Positions 51,742 to 61,117 of a stretch of DNA of 64,000 nucleotides are shown piece by piece. The position numbers and the translations under genes are program-made. The notes under the pieces are model-generated. The model saw nothing but the letters and a program-made list of their open reading frames with translations, ran no database searches and was not told the origin of the DNA. Origin of the DNA: Gammaproteobacteria bacterium. GTDB taxonomy: Bacteria; Pseudomonadota; Gammaproteobacteria; UBA6429; Thiohalophilaceae. Numbering within the stretch: the stretch's first letter is position 1; every line of letters begins with the position of its first letter. The DNA lies in the NCBI GenBank assembly GCA_024275115.1, contig JAJRZT010000098.1, forward strand, positions 62,001 to 126,000, read 5' to 3'.

Positions 51742-52203
51742 TTATTTTTTTCGGCTTTTACGTTTAGGTCGACCTTCATAGTTTACAATCGAACGCACCA
51801 GGTTTTCATAGGGAAGGCATTGGATAGTATGGTGTTTATTTAAGCTGTCAGTGAGTAAAGTATAAATATCCTCTATCTTTTTGCCTTTTCCTATTTCGAC
51901 ATTATTGTCTAATGCTAAGCCAATAATACTGCCCATCTGAACTTTTATTTCCTTAGCATGGGGGAGTGGGCCGCTGTGATTTTGTAACTTCAGTGCGAAT
52001 AAAGATTTAGAACGTAAGATTTGCAAAAAGGAAGTGCAAAGATTGCAAGCATCTTGTGCGTGACATGCAACCGCCTCTCGGTCGGCTAAGCGGATTTTAT
52101 TTGCCTGATGGCAACTTGTCTGGCGGCTGTTAATGGCTTTTTCATAAACACACTGGCGTGTGATGATATTTCGATAGGTGTTACGGTACTGATCTTCGTC
52201 CAT
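51742..52203 (-). CDS. Hypothetical Cys-rich protein
   Basis: 153-aa ORF; CHQANKIRLADREAVACHAQDACNLC. Confidence 0.7.
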   Translation of the reverse strand: MDEDQYRNTYRNIITRQCVYEKAINSRQTSCHQANKIRLADREAVACHAQDACNLCTSFLQILRSKSLFALKLQNHSGPLPHAKEIKVQMGSIIGLALDNNVEIGKGKKIEDIYTLLTDSLNKHHTIQCLPYENLVRSIVNYEGRPKRKSRKK

Positions 52204-52218
52204 GTGATAGTAATCTAT

Positions 52219-52458
52219 TTATTTTTCCCACTCTTTTACAACAGTATCTGGTCGTTTTTCATGTAAGCGTTCTTCAGCTTCAATGACATTGTCGGCAAAA
52301 ATAATTCGGTATGTAATATCGGGGTCAGCTTCCGTTTCTACCCGTCGTTCTTTTGCCTTTTGTTTAGCTTCTTTATATATTTTATACTCACCAACTTGTT
52401 CAATATTTTTCACAAGGTTTGAAACACTGGGTAACATTTTATAAAGAAAATAGGGCAT
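52219..52458 (-). CDS. Hypothetical small protein
   Basis: 79-aa ORF adjacent to and co-oriented with 51742..52203. Confidence 0.6.
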   Translation of the reverse strand: MPYFLYKMLPSVSNLVKNIEQVGEYKIYKEAKQKAKERRVETEADPDITYRIIFADNVIEAEERLHEKRPDTVVKEWEK

Positions 52459-52574
52459 GGCAACAGAACCTCGGTTAATGGATTATGGTAGATTGCAGTA
52501 ATAATACTTATTTTAGATGGTTTTAGTGAATTATTGAAGTATCCTCAAGGTGATAGAGTAGCTTACAATAAGAT

Positions 52575-52970
52575 ATGAACGATAAGGCTATTAAAAACAA
52601 ACATTTGCTATCAATTGTTGAGTTGGGTGGTTACCCTGATTTCAGTAAGGTTTACAAACAGTATGGGCTGGAAACCGAAACAACCAGCTCGATGCGTAAA
52701 GCAGTTAAACTTCTTAAAAAAACATCACCGGACATTATAGTTGCAGAATTTAATTATCAGTCAGATTTTCGTGATAGAACCAGCAACCTTGAGACTTTGT
52801 TGGCGGTATTGCAGAAGAAACCGCAAGTAAAACTGATTATCTTTTATGAAAAAGAATTTTCTCACCAGTTTGAGCGAGTAACCAGCCGCTTTGACCTGCC
52901 TTTTACTCTACCTTTCCCGATTGACGAACCTGCTTTATCTAAAATGGTACAACGCTGTCTTGCTGATTAA
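52575..52970 (+). CDS. Hypothetical protein, receiver-like fold suspected
   Basis: 131-aa ORF; alternating hydrophobic strands (DIIVAEFNY, VKLIIFYE); stop codon lies inside repeat A copy 2. Confidence 0.68.
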   Translation: MNDKAIKNKHLLSIVELGGYPDFSKVYKQYGLETETTSSMRKAVKLLKKTSPDIIVAEFNYQSDFRDRTSNLETLLAVLQKKPQVKLIIFYEKEFSHQFERVTSRFDLPFTLPFPIDEPALSKMVQRCLAD

Positions 52971-53091
52971 ATCTAAATTCCCCGTCCACTTGCGGCGGGC
53001 ACAAAACCGTTGGGGTTTCCAAAGGGGAGTAGCGGAGCTCTCCCTCATTGGACATCAGTGGGGTGGATACCCCGTTGACGATATATAATTG
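52967..53091 (+). repeat. Dispersed intergenic repeat family A, copy 2
   Basis: ttaaatctaaattccccgtccacttgcggcgggcac...gttgacgatatataattg, aligned to the reverse complement of 17078..17203. Confidence 0.93.
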
Positions 53092-53102
53092 ATTCTGTAC
53101 CG

Positions 53103-53768
53103 TTAATTAAACACGTCTTCAATAATTTCTTTTATTTCATCTGATGGGTCGTTGGCCATGGTATTAATAAAATTATTTAAAGCCAGGTGTGTATTGTTGC
53201 CCAACTTAAATGCACTGTAAATAAGCGATAACAAATAAACAAGATCAACGCGAATAGCATGGTTACTCGTATTCGTGGCTTCGATTAGAGACGATATCAT
53301 TTTATCAGTCTGAACTGTTTTTATAAATTCATTGCTCAGTGATTCAAAAAGAGCGGTAATTCCAATTCTAACCTGCATTTTTATTGTCGAGTCTTGAGCA
53401 AGTTTAATAATATTTAACCAGTAACCGGGTTTACGCTCAATAAAGTGCTCGACTTGGCTTATCTGTCCGGCCATAAACAAACTTGCAAAATAATGGCTGG
53501 CAAAGTCTCCTTCTTGTTGGGCTAATACCCAGCCATCTAATTCTGCTTTTTTTAATTTACCTGGGAATTCAAAATCTCCAACCTGAATAAATGGCACACT
53601 GCGAATATGAGGGTAAACATTTGTGTTAGCAAGCGCGTTTAAGTTAATTATTTTTAATTCGCTAATATCTTCATGTTTAACAGCCGCTGTTAATAGCCCA
53701 ATTGCTTGTGCGCAGTGCAGGCAGTGGCTTGAGATAAATAACTCAATGGTTAGTTTTTTTGTAGACAT
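53103..53768 (-). CDS. Thioredoxin-like protein with C-terminal helical domain
   Basis: IELFISSHCLHCAQAIGLL (CxxC); VPFIQVGDFEFPG. Confidence 0.78.
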   Translation of the reverse strand: MSTKKLTIELFISSHCLHCAQAIGLLTAAVKHEDISELKIINLNALANTNVYPHIRSVPFIQVGDFEFPGKLKKAELDGWVLAQQEGDFASHYFASLFMAGQISQVEHFIERKPGYWLNIIKLAQDSTIKMQVRIGITALFESLSNEFIKTVQTDKMISSLIEATNTSNHAIRVDLVYLLSLIYSAFKLGNNTHLALNNFINTMANDPSDEIKEIIEDVFN

Positions 53769-53794
53769 GATGTTCTGAATTGGGCAATTAGATA

Positions 53795-54007
53795 TCAGGC
53801 TTCAATATCCGGTATGAGTAAATTTTCAAAGTAATGAATTTTTTCTTTTAACCTTAATTTACGTTTTTTTAGCCGGGTAATTTTCATTTGATCGACCATT
53901 TTCGCCTCGGTCAATTTTATAATGATTTCATCAAGATCACGGTGTTCATTAATAATCTCAGAAATTTGATGCTGTATTTTTGCCTGATCTTGCGGGTCTA
54001 TTTGCAT
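53795..54007 (-). CDS. DUF465/YdcH-like small helical protein
   Basis: EHRDLDEIIIKLTEAKMVDQMKITRLKKRKLRLKEKI. Confidence 0.85.
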   Translation of the reverse strand: MQIDPQDQAKIQHQISEIINEHRDLDEIIIKLTEAKMVDQMKITRLKKRKLRLKEKIHYFENLLIPDIEA

Positions 54008-54106
54008 GGTCTATTGGGTATGTCATTAAGAATAGTAGGTGTAAGTATAATACATCTTCTAAAATATTCCCCGAAATTGGCTTAAAGAATAAAATAGCGA
54101 GGGTGA

Positions 54107-54409
54107 TTATTTTTCCGGTTCGTCAACCGGTTTTGCTTTGGCAGATTTGATGTCGGTTATTGATACCACCACGTTTTTAGGTGCTTCATCAATATATCGT
54201 GGGCGGCTTGCACTTACATCACTTGAATGACCCGACAATTCAACTTCACGCACACTAATGAGTTTTAAGCATTCGCGCATATTATTGATAGTGGTATCAC
54301 AGAGCGGGTGGCGTAGCCCAGGTCGGGTAAAAGTTTCTTTTGCAATATCGGTCAAAATGCGTTTCATCGCGGTTAAAATTTCCTGCTCGGTAACTTGTTG
54401 ATCTGACAT
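54107..54409 (-). CDS. Hypothetical protein
   Basis: 100-aa ORF with good intergenic spacing. Confidence 0.65.
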   Translation of the reverse strand: MSDQQVTEQEILTAMKRILTDIAKETFTRPGLRHPLCDTTINNMRECLKLISVREVELSGHSSDVSASRPRYIDEAPKNVVVSITDIKSAKAKPVDEPEK

Positions 54410-54586
54410 TGAATTGTACCTTTATCTACATATTTTACGAAAGGTCTATTTTAAATGAGTTTGCTTTCACTTAATAGGGATAGACTCAATTTCTTTCCTG
54501 CCTGTCTACGTAACATTTTGGCGAATATTAAGGACTTTGATGATAAAATGATTCGATTGCCAGAATAAGAGCAGGAACAAGTTTTA

Positions 54587-55210
54587 ATGCTGAATACAGA
54601 ATCTCAATATCGGTTAGTTTTTTGTACTAACTCAGATATTCAATTAACTACATTGCTTAACGGTTTGAATAACATCGGTTTTATTGGTAAGACCGTTTTT
54701 GGCTCAAATGCCGAGCAAGAATACTGTGTAGGCGATTCTTTTTTACAGTCGTTGACGTTTATGGGCTGCTCCCCGTATGTTGAATTTGAACCACCTGCGC
54801 AGTTAAAACCGGACGGTGTAGCAGACTTTTGTTTTATTCGTATTTTAGCCGCAAAACAGAGCAGCACTTTATACCATGCAGAACAACTGGATAATTTAAA
54901 AACTATTCCGCGTTGTAAGCACTGCCGTAAAGTTATTGGTGGCTGGGCTGAGCAAGCCACTGCTTTGAACACATCAAATCACTGGCAACTCAATTGCCCG
55001 TCTTGTGGTGACGGTTTAACTCAGGATGATCTTGACTGGCGTAAAGCATCGGGCAGTGGCAATTTGTTTATTGATATTGTTAACGTGTATTTGCAAGAAG
55101 CAGTGCCAACCGATGCCTTTTTGCAACAGTTGGAAATGATTTCGTCTTCACCCTGGCAGTATTTTTATACCAAGTCAAATATCAAAACAAAGTTGCTTGA
55201 CAGGCAATAG
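54587..55210 (+). CDS. Hypothetical protein with zinc-ribbon
   Basis: CKHCRKVIGGW...NCPSCGDGL. Confidence 0.78.
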   Translation: MLNTESQYRLVFCTNSDIQLTTLLNGLNNIGFIGKTVFGSNAEQEYCVGDSFLQSLTFMGCSPYVEFEPPAQLKPDGVADFCFIRILAAKQSSTLYHAEQLDNLKTIPRCKHCRKVIGGWAEQATALNTSNHWQLNCPSCGDGLTQDDLDWRKASGSGNLFIDIVNVYLQEAVPTDAFLQQLEMISSSPWQYFYTKSNIKTKLLDRQ

Positions 55211-55365
55211 ATTCTAACCCACACTCGAGACATGACAAATTTTATTTCGGCCTTCCTTATGAGTAACTGTCTCGGCTCAAAACCGGTGGCGTGGGTGCGA
55301 GTCCGTCATGTAATGAGGCTGGAGGTATTCGATTTAGTTTAGAACTTAGTAATAATCCCGATACC

Positions 55366-55398
55366 AAAGGCCACCGTTTAATCACCGTGGCCTTTTTT
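55366..55398 (+). terminator. Rho-independent terminator
   Basis: AAAGGCCAC-cgtttaatcacc-GTGGCCTTTTTT. Confidence 0.93.
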
Positions 55399-55400
55399 AG

Positions 55401-55522
55401 TGCCAGTTTCTTTTCCTTACTGGCACTTATGATGTATTCGTTGTGCCAGTTTCTTTTTCTTACTGGCACTTATGATGTATTCGTTGTGCCAGTTTCTTTT
55501 TCTTACTGGCACTTATGATGTT
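55401..55522 (+). repeat. 43-bp tandem repeat, ~2.8 copies, each with a TGCCAGT...ACTGGCA hairpin (repeat family B, copy 2)
   Basis: tgccagtttctttt(c/t)cttactggcacttatgatgtattcgttg, units at 55401, 55444 and 55487. Confidence 0.95.
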
Positions 55523-55565
55523 TATTGATTTTTTAGACCCATATAAATTTTAACAGGAAATTAAA

Positions 55566-56480
55566 ATGTCTATCCCTGCTGCATATTTAGGAATTATATT
55601 GATCTGGTCAACCACGCCACTTGCCATTAAATGGAGTGGTGAGAGTGCCGGTTTTCTGGTGGGTGTATCTTTCAGAATGTTTATTTCCGTACTGGTCTGC
55701 GCGGTAATCATGTCGTTTATGTCTCGTCGCTTACAATGGCATCGTCAGGCGCTAAAAGTTTATTTTGTTGCATCGATTGGTATCTTTGGTTCGATGATGA
55801 GTGTTTACTGGGGCGCGCAATTTGTTGAGTCTGGTTTGATAGCAGTTATTTTTGGTTTAACTCCAATAGTGACCGGTTTGTTTGCGATTGCATGCTTAAA
55901 AGAAGAAGCCTTTAGTTTTACAAAAGCAGCGGGGCTGCTTTTAGGTATTATTGGAATTGCAATGATATTTTTACGTGGTGTTTCTTTTGGAAGTTTATCC
56001 ATTCTTGGAATAAGCGCTATTTTTGTTGCGATGTTATTGCATTCCGGTAGTACAGTATGGATGAAACAGGTGCAAAGCAATATTAAATCACTCGATGCGG
56101 TTTATGGCGGGCTATTGGTTAGCTTGCCAATGTATGCGATTGCCTGGTTGCTATTAGAACAACCCTGGCCAGAAACACTCTCAGCGAGGTCGCTTATTTC
56201 TATTAGCTATTTAGGCTTAATGGGATCGGTGGTAGGTTTTATATTATTTTATTATGTATTACAAAATATTTCGGCTAGTCGGGTTGGTTTAATTCCACTG
56301 TTCACGCCAGTGTTGGCATTAATATTAGGCAGTCAATTTAACAATGAAGTGATACCGTTGATAGTTTGGCTGGGTTCAGGTTTGATCTTGCTTGGGATGA
56401 GTATTTACCAGTGGGGGCATCATATTGTGCGGGTTAATCCGGTGACTGTCGATGGTGCGATTGAAACGGAGTATGACTAA
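55566..56480 (+). CDS. EamA/DMT family transporter
   Basis: IILIWSTTPLAIKWS; YWGAQFVESGLIAVIFGLTPIVTGLFA; PLFTPVLALILG; ten TM pattern. Confidence 0.93.
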   Translation: MSIPAAYLGIILIWSTTPLAIKWSGESAGFLVGVSFRMFISVLVCAVIMSFMSRRLQWHRQALKVYFVASIGIFGSMMSVYWGAQFVESGLIAVIFGLTPIVTGLFAIACLKEEAFSFTKAAGLLLGIIGIAMIFLRGVSFGSLSILGISAIFVAMLLHSGSTVWMKQVQSNIKSLDAVYGGLLVSLPMYAIAWLLLEQPWPETLSARSLISISYLGLMGSVVGFILFYYVLQNISASRVGLIPLFTPVLALILGSQFNNEVIPLIVWLGSGLILLGMSIYQWGHHIVRVNPVTVDGAIETEYD

Positions 56481-56489
56481 TAAAATTTT

Positions 56490-56589
56490 TTAACCACAAC
56501 GAACACGGAGGACACAACGCAGTAATTAAAACGTTGTGTACCCAAAACGCTTTGCGGGGCAGGCTCTCTTTCGTGTTCGTTGTGGTTAA
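56490..56589. repeat. Inverted repeat with 18-bp perfect arms (repeat family C)
   Basis: TTAACCACAACGAACACG (56490..56507) vs CGTGTTCGTTGTGGTTAA (56572..56589). Confidence 0.95.
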
Positions 56590-56601
56590 TTGTTTTTGAT
56601 A

Positions 56602-57816
56602 TTAAGATTTATAGTGTGTCACAACATACTCGTCAACAATTTGTTGAAACTCTTCTGCGATATTATCGCCTTTTAATGTCACGGTTTTTTTACCATCAAC
56701 ATAAACGGGTGCGACGGGTTTTTCGCCGGTGCCAGGTAGGCTGATGCCTATATTGGCATGTTTGCTTTCCCCCGGGCCATTAACCACACAACCCATCACG
56801 GCAACCTGCATGCTTTCTACACCAGGGTGTTTGCCACGCCACTCGGGCATTTGCGTGCGCAAATGGTTTTGAATGTCTTGCGCCAGTTGCTGAAAATAAG
56901 TACTGGAAGTGCGACCGCAACCAGGGCAGGCAATAACCGGTGGCGTAAAGGCACGTAAGCCCATACTCTGTAAAATTTCCTGTGCAACAATCACTTCTTC
57001 ACAACGGTCGCCGCCGGGCTTGGGCGTAAGGGATATACGAATGGTATTGCCAATACCTTGTTGTAATAAAATAGCCAGTGCGGCGGTTGAAGCGACAATA
57101 CCTTTGGCACCCATACCCGCTTCGGTTAAGCCAAGATGTAATGGGTAATCACACTTGCTGGATAAGTCCTGATAAACCGAAATTAAATCCTGTACGCCAC
57201 TCATTTTACAGGAGAGGATAATTTTATTTTTATCTAAACCAAACTGTACCGCTTGCTCGGCACTTTCCAGTGCGGAGGAAACAACGGCGTGGTGCATAAG
57301 CTGAGTATTGTCCAGTGGCGTAGCTGATTTTGAATTTTCATCCATTAGCCGTGCGAGTAAGGCTTGATCCAGACTGCCCCAGTTTACCCCGATGCGTACC
57401 GGTTTGTTATAGCGGCAAGCCACTTCAATCATACTGGCAAATTGATCATCACGTTTTTTACCTTTGCCAACGTTACCGGGGTTAATACGATATTTATCCA
57501 GTGCTTCGGCGCAGGCCGGTTCAGATTCCAGTAGTTTGTGGCCATTAAAATGAAAGTCACCCACCAGTGGAACATCGCAACTCTGAGCTAGCAGTTTGTC
57601 TTTGATAAGCGGGACGGCTTTTGCCGCTTCAACGGTATTGACCGTGAGCCGGACAAGTTCGGAGCCGGCCTGTGCCAGCTCAAGTATTTGTTTAACACTG
57701 TCGGCTATCTGGGTGGTATCCGTATTTGTCATGGATTGCACTGCAACGGGGTGTTCTGAGCCAATAAAGACATTGCCGACTTGTACGGTTCTTGTTGTGG
57801 GGGGTATTGCTGACAT
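56602..57816 (-). CDS. ispG: 4-hydroxy-3-methylbut-2-enyl-diphosphate synthase
   Basis: [36 protein letters not shown]-type [40 protein letters not shown]. Confidence 0.98.
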   Translation of the reverse strand: MSAIPPTTRTVQVGNVFIGSEHPVAVQSMTNTDTTQIADSVKQILELAQAGSELVRLTVNTVEAAKAVPLIKDKLLAQSCDVPLVGDFHFNGHKLLESEPACAEALDKYRINPGNVGKGKKRDDQFASMIEVACRYNKPVRIGVNWGSLDQALLARLMDENSKSATPLDNTQLMHHAVVSSALESAEQAVQFGLDKNKIILSCKMSGVQDLISVYQDLSSKCDYPLHLGLTEAGMGAKGIVASTAALAILLQQGIGNTIRISLTPKPGGDRCEEVIVAQEILQSMGLRAFTPPVIACPGCGRTSSTYFQQLAQDIQNHLRTQMPEWRGKHPGVESMQVAVMGCVVNGPGESKHANIGISLPGTGEKPVAPVYVDGKKTVTLKGDNIAEEFQQIVDEYVVTHYKS

Positions 57817-58021
57817 GAACTTAATATTCCCGGAATTTATATGGGCTGTATTTTAGCACCTTGCGTGGGTACAGTTAACTGTTCCTGCATGAGAATCGTT
57901 TAAATAAACGGACAAAAAGCCCTGAAATTTGTGAGCTAAACGGAAGTGAACAATGATATAATGCTGCATTCGTCACCTTAGTAATAACGTATTACAGAAT
58001 AATTAAGTTTTGGGAAAGTGT

Positions 58022-58864
58022 ATGTCTAAATCATCAGAAGCAAATAAATTAACTCTGGCTGAACAGGCCGATCGTCATGCTTTGTATCAGGAATCGGTGC
58101 AGGCACCAGAGGCCGAAGTCGACTTTTTTGAGAAGACATTTAAAGTATTACGCAATCGTGATGCGGTCTCTATTCGTGAAGATTTTTGTGGCACCGCTTA
58201 CTTAGCAACGGAATGGTGTAAAGGCCACCCCGAGCGTACGGCGATTGGCGTTGATTACGATGAAGAAACCCTGGAATGGGGACGTAAGCATAACCTTGAA
58301 CCGGCTGGTGAAGACGTTGCAAAACGGGTGACTTTATATAAGGACGATGTGCGCAATGTGTCTGACGAGAAAGTCGATATCACCTGTGCTTTTAATTTTA
58401 GTTATTGTATTTTTGAAACCCGTGATGAATTACGCGACTATTTTGCAAAAACACAAAAAGGTTTAAAGGATGACGGCATTCTTATCCTGGATCTTTTTGG
58501 TGGTACAGAATGTGAAGATGTTCTGGAAGAAGAAACGGAACTTGAAGATCATCCTGCTACGTATATTTGGGAACATGTTTCATTTAACCCTATCGATGGC
58601 CATATGGCCTGCGCAATTCATTTTGAATTTGACGATGGTTCACGATTAGACAACGCTTTTAAATATGAATGGCGTCACTGGTCAATTCCTGAAATTAAAG
58701 AATTATTGTTGGAGTCAGGGTATAAAAATGTGCGCGTCTATTGGGAAGAATACATTGATGCCGATGATGATGACGACGAACTCGAAGGCACCGGCAACTA
58801 TTACGAAACCACCGAAGTCGAAAATCAGGAATCATGGATGATTTATCTAGTGGCAGAAAAGTAA
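58022..58864 (+). CDS. Class I SAM-dependent methyltransferase (start refined to 58022)
   Basis: REDFCGTAYLATEWCKGHPERTAIGVDYDEETLEWGRKHN; LILDLFGGTE; SWMIYLVAEK. Confidence 0.9.
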   Translation: MSKSSEANKLTLAEQADRHALYQESVQAPEAEVDFFEKTFKVLRNRDAVSIREDFCGTAYLATEWCKGHPERTAIGVDYDEETLEWGRKHNLEPAGEDVAKRVTLYKDDVRNVSDEKVDITCAFNFSYCIFETRDELRDYFAKTQKGLKDDGILILDLFGGTECEDVLEEETELEDHPATYIWEHVSFNPIDGHMACAIHFEFDDGSRLDNAFKYEWRHWSIPEIKELLLESGYKNVRVYWEEYIDADDDDDELEGTGNYYETTEVENQESWMIYLVAEK

Positions 58865-58877
58865 AGCGGTAGGCTAA

Positions 58878-59654
58878 TTAGCCTGTGTTTTTTTCAGCCT
58901 CATAAGGGCTGTGACGAGTGCGATCATGGTCATGCATGCGGTATTGCACAAAATCACTGGCATGCTCAAAGTGCATAAAAGGATTGCCCTCTATTTCTTC
59001 ATGCATACTGCATGTTTCCTTAACGGCGTAATTGTGCCCCGGCAGGATCAGAGTGGAAGCGGGTAGTTCTTCACCCATTTTCTTTAATGTGGCGTACATT
59101 TGTTCTGGATCGCCGCCGGGTAAATCACAGCGGCCGCAGCCAAACACAAACAGGGTGTCACCGGTGATAAGGTCGTTGTTTACCTTATAGCAGGCTGAAC
59201 CGGGGGTGTGGCCGGGGGTGTGCAGGATTTCAATGTCGGTTTCACCTAACTGGAAAATATCACCGCCGTGGTGCAAGTTTGGCTTGCCAATCTCCTGTCC
59301 CCAGAACCGGGCTTCGGGTTTAAGTAAATGGAGTTGGGCATCGGTTTTTTCTAAAATAGCCGTTACGCCGTTGATATGGTCGTGATGTGAATGGGTAAGT
59401 AATATATCGGTTATCTGCACACCTTTTTCGGCGGCGAGCTGAAAAATAGCATCAACATCCCAGGCCGGGTCAACCACGGCGGCGCGTTTGGTTTTTACGT
59501 CCTGAATAAGGTAAATAAAATTTTCCATTGGGCCTAATTCAAGGGTATCAATATGGTAAAGTGCGGTGTTTTTCGAATTTGTATTATTTGGCATAGCATA
59601 GAGTATAGCGATTTTAGCTATTGTAAATAAAGGTAAAAAGTAAATTAGAGTCAT
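58878..59654 (-). CDS. MBL-fold metallo-hydrolase, glyoxalase II-like (start possibly 59594)
   Basis: LLTHSHHDHINGV; LHTPGHTPGSACY; GDTLFVFGCGRCDLPGGDPEQMY; LPGHNYA. Confidence 0.93.
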   Translation of the reverse strand: MTLIYFLPLFTIAKIAILYAMPNNTNSKNTALYHIDTLELGPMENFIYLIQDVKTKRAAVVDPAWDVDAIFQLAAEKGVQITDILLTHSHHDHINGVTAILEKTDAQLHLLKPEARFWGQEIGKPNLHHGGDIFQLGETDIEILHTPGHTPGSACYKVNNDLITGDTLFVFGCGRCDLPGGDPEQMYATLKKMGEELPASTLILPGHNYAVKETCSMHEEIEGNPFMHFEHASDFVQYRMHDHDRTRHSPYEAEKNTG

Positions 59655-59659
59655 TCATT

Positions 59660-60322
59660 ATGGAAGCATTATTCTGGCAACAGCGCTGGCAGGAAAATAA
59701 AATTGGTTTTCATCTGGATAAGGTGAATCCTTTATTAATTCAATACGTTAACAGGCTTCAACTGGCACCGGGTCAGCAAGTGTTTGTGCCTTTAAGTGGC
59801 AAAAGCCATGATTTAATCTGGTTAGCTGAGCAGGGTTACCGGGTGCTGGCGAATGAGCTAAGTCCGGTGGCAGTGGAAGCTTTTTTTACAGAAAATAACC
59901 TTAACCCCAGTCAGATGCAAAAAGGGGGTTTAACATTTTACCAGTCGGGTTTAATTACCTTTGTGTGTGGCGACTTTTTTAAGTTAATTCCCCCGCAAAT
60001 GGTGAATGTAGCAGCGGTGTATGACCGGGCTGCACTGGTCGCGATGCCTGAAGAGATGCGAGCCGGTTACAGCAAGCACCTTCATTTGTTGTGCCCAACA
60101 CAACCCCGCTTGCTAGTAAGCCTGGAATACGAGCAGTCCAAAATGGCCGGGCCCCCTTTTGCTGTGCTGGAAAAGGAGATTCGTACTGTTTATGCAGACG
60201 GGTTTAAGCTGGATTGCCTACAGCGCAATGATGTATTGGCCGAACATGCGCATTTTGCGGCAAAGGGGCTCAGTGCCTTGCATGAGTCGGTCTATATTTT
60301 GCATCACCTTACAACACAATAG
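59660..60322 (+). CDS. tpm: Thiopurine S-methyltransferase
   Basis: FWQQRWQENKIGFHLDKVNPLL; VFVPLSGKSHDLIWLAEQGYRVLANELS; YDRAALVAMPEEMR. Confidence 0.96.
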   Translation: MEALFWQQRWQENKIGFHLDKVNPLLIQYVNRLQLAPGQQVFVPLSGKSHDLIWLAEQGYRVLANELSPVAVEAFFTENNLNPSQMQKGGLTFYQSGLITFVCGDFFKLIPPQMVNVAAVYDRAALVAMPEEMRAGYSKHLHLLCPTQPRLLVSLEYEQSKMAGPPFAVLEKEIRTVYADGFKLDCLQRNDVLAEHAHFAAKGLSALHESVYILHHLTTQ

Positions 60323-60402
60323 GACATTATTTGCTATTGCTAACGGGGCGATGCTTATATAATTAACACTAACAGTTTGGTTTTTTACCAGGTGCGGTTT
60401 TG

Positions 60403-61029
60403 ATGTTTTTGAGACGTTGTTTTCCAATATTTTTCAGTCTATTAGCGTTGACTTTTTACAGTCATTCTATTAGCGCGGGCTACTATGTGTATCAAATGCC
60501 GGATGGTAGCCGAGTTATAACCGACCGCCCACAACATAACCGTACTGCAAAATTAGTCCACAAAAGTCGGAAAATTGGCGGAATTGGTCTAACGGTGACA
60601 AATACCGTTGTGATTGAACCTGCAGACGGTACCGATAAATTTGATGACCTTATCAACCTTGTGTCGAATAAGCACGGTATGGATCCGGCGTTGATTAAGG
60701 CGGTAGTGCATGCCGAGTCTTATTTTAACCCGAATGCGACTTCGCGGGTGGGCGCATCCGGTTTAATGCAACTTATGCCCCGCACGGCCGAAATTTACGG
60801 TGTATTTGATTTATACAGCCCAATGAAGAATTTAGATGCAGGCGTTCGTCACTTGCGTTATTTGTTGCGCCGCTACAAAAATCATTTAAGGCATGCACTG
60901 GCGGCCTACAATGCGGGCGAAAAAGCGGTGCGCTTTTATAATGGTATTCCACCTTACCGCGAAACTCAGCAGTATGTTCGAAAAGTTATTCATTATCATT
61001 CGTATTATCAGAGCCAATATCGGCTATAG
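60403..61029 (+). CDS. Lytic transglycosylase, SLT domain (ORF opens at 60400)
   Basis: Signal peptide; ALIKAVVHAESYFNPNATSRVGASGLMQLMPRTAEIYGV; AAYNAGEKAV. Confidence 0.95.
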   Translation: MFLRRCFPIFFSLLALTFYSHSISAGYYVYQMPDGSRVITDRPQHNRTAKLVHKSRKIGGIGLTVTNTVVIEPADGTDKFDDLINLVSNKHGMDPALIKAVVHAESYFNPNATSRVGASGLMQLMPRTAEIYGVFDLYSPMKNLDAGVRHLRYLLRRYKNHLRHALAAYNAGEKAVRFYNGIPPYRETQQYVRKVIHYHSYYQSQYRL

Positions 61030-61117
61030 CCTTTCCCCCTTGCCTTGCTGTTTTCTGTGGTTAAAGGTTTCTTAAATATCTGCTTTAAATGTATCGGCGG
61101 ACGGGTATGATAATGTC

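Noticed and set aside
52891-53088. 65-aa plus-strand ORF
   Set aside because: Overlaps the end of 52575..52970 and reads through repeat A copy 2; no RBS or recognisable domain.
55259-55342. tRNA-like segment (GGGTGCGAGTCC resembling a T-arm)
   Set aside because: No matching acceptor stem, anticodon arm or paired T-stem; retained only as part of the attenuator hypothesis.
55401-55522. CRISPR array (three 43-bp units)
   Set aside because: Units are directly contiguous with no variable spacers, and no cas genes are nearby.
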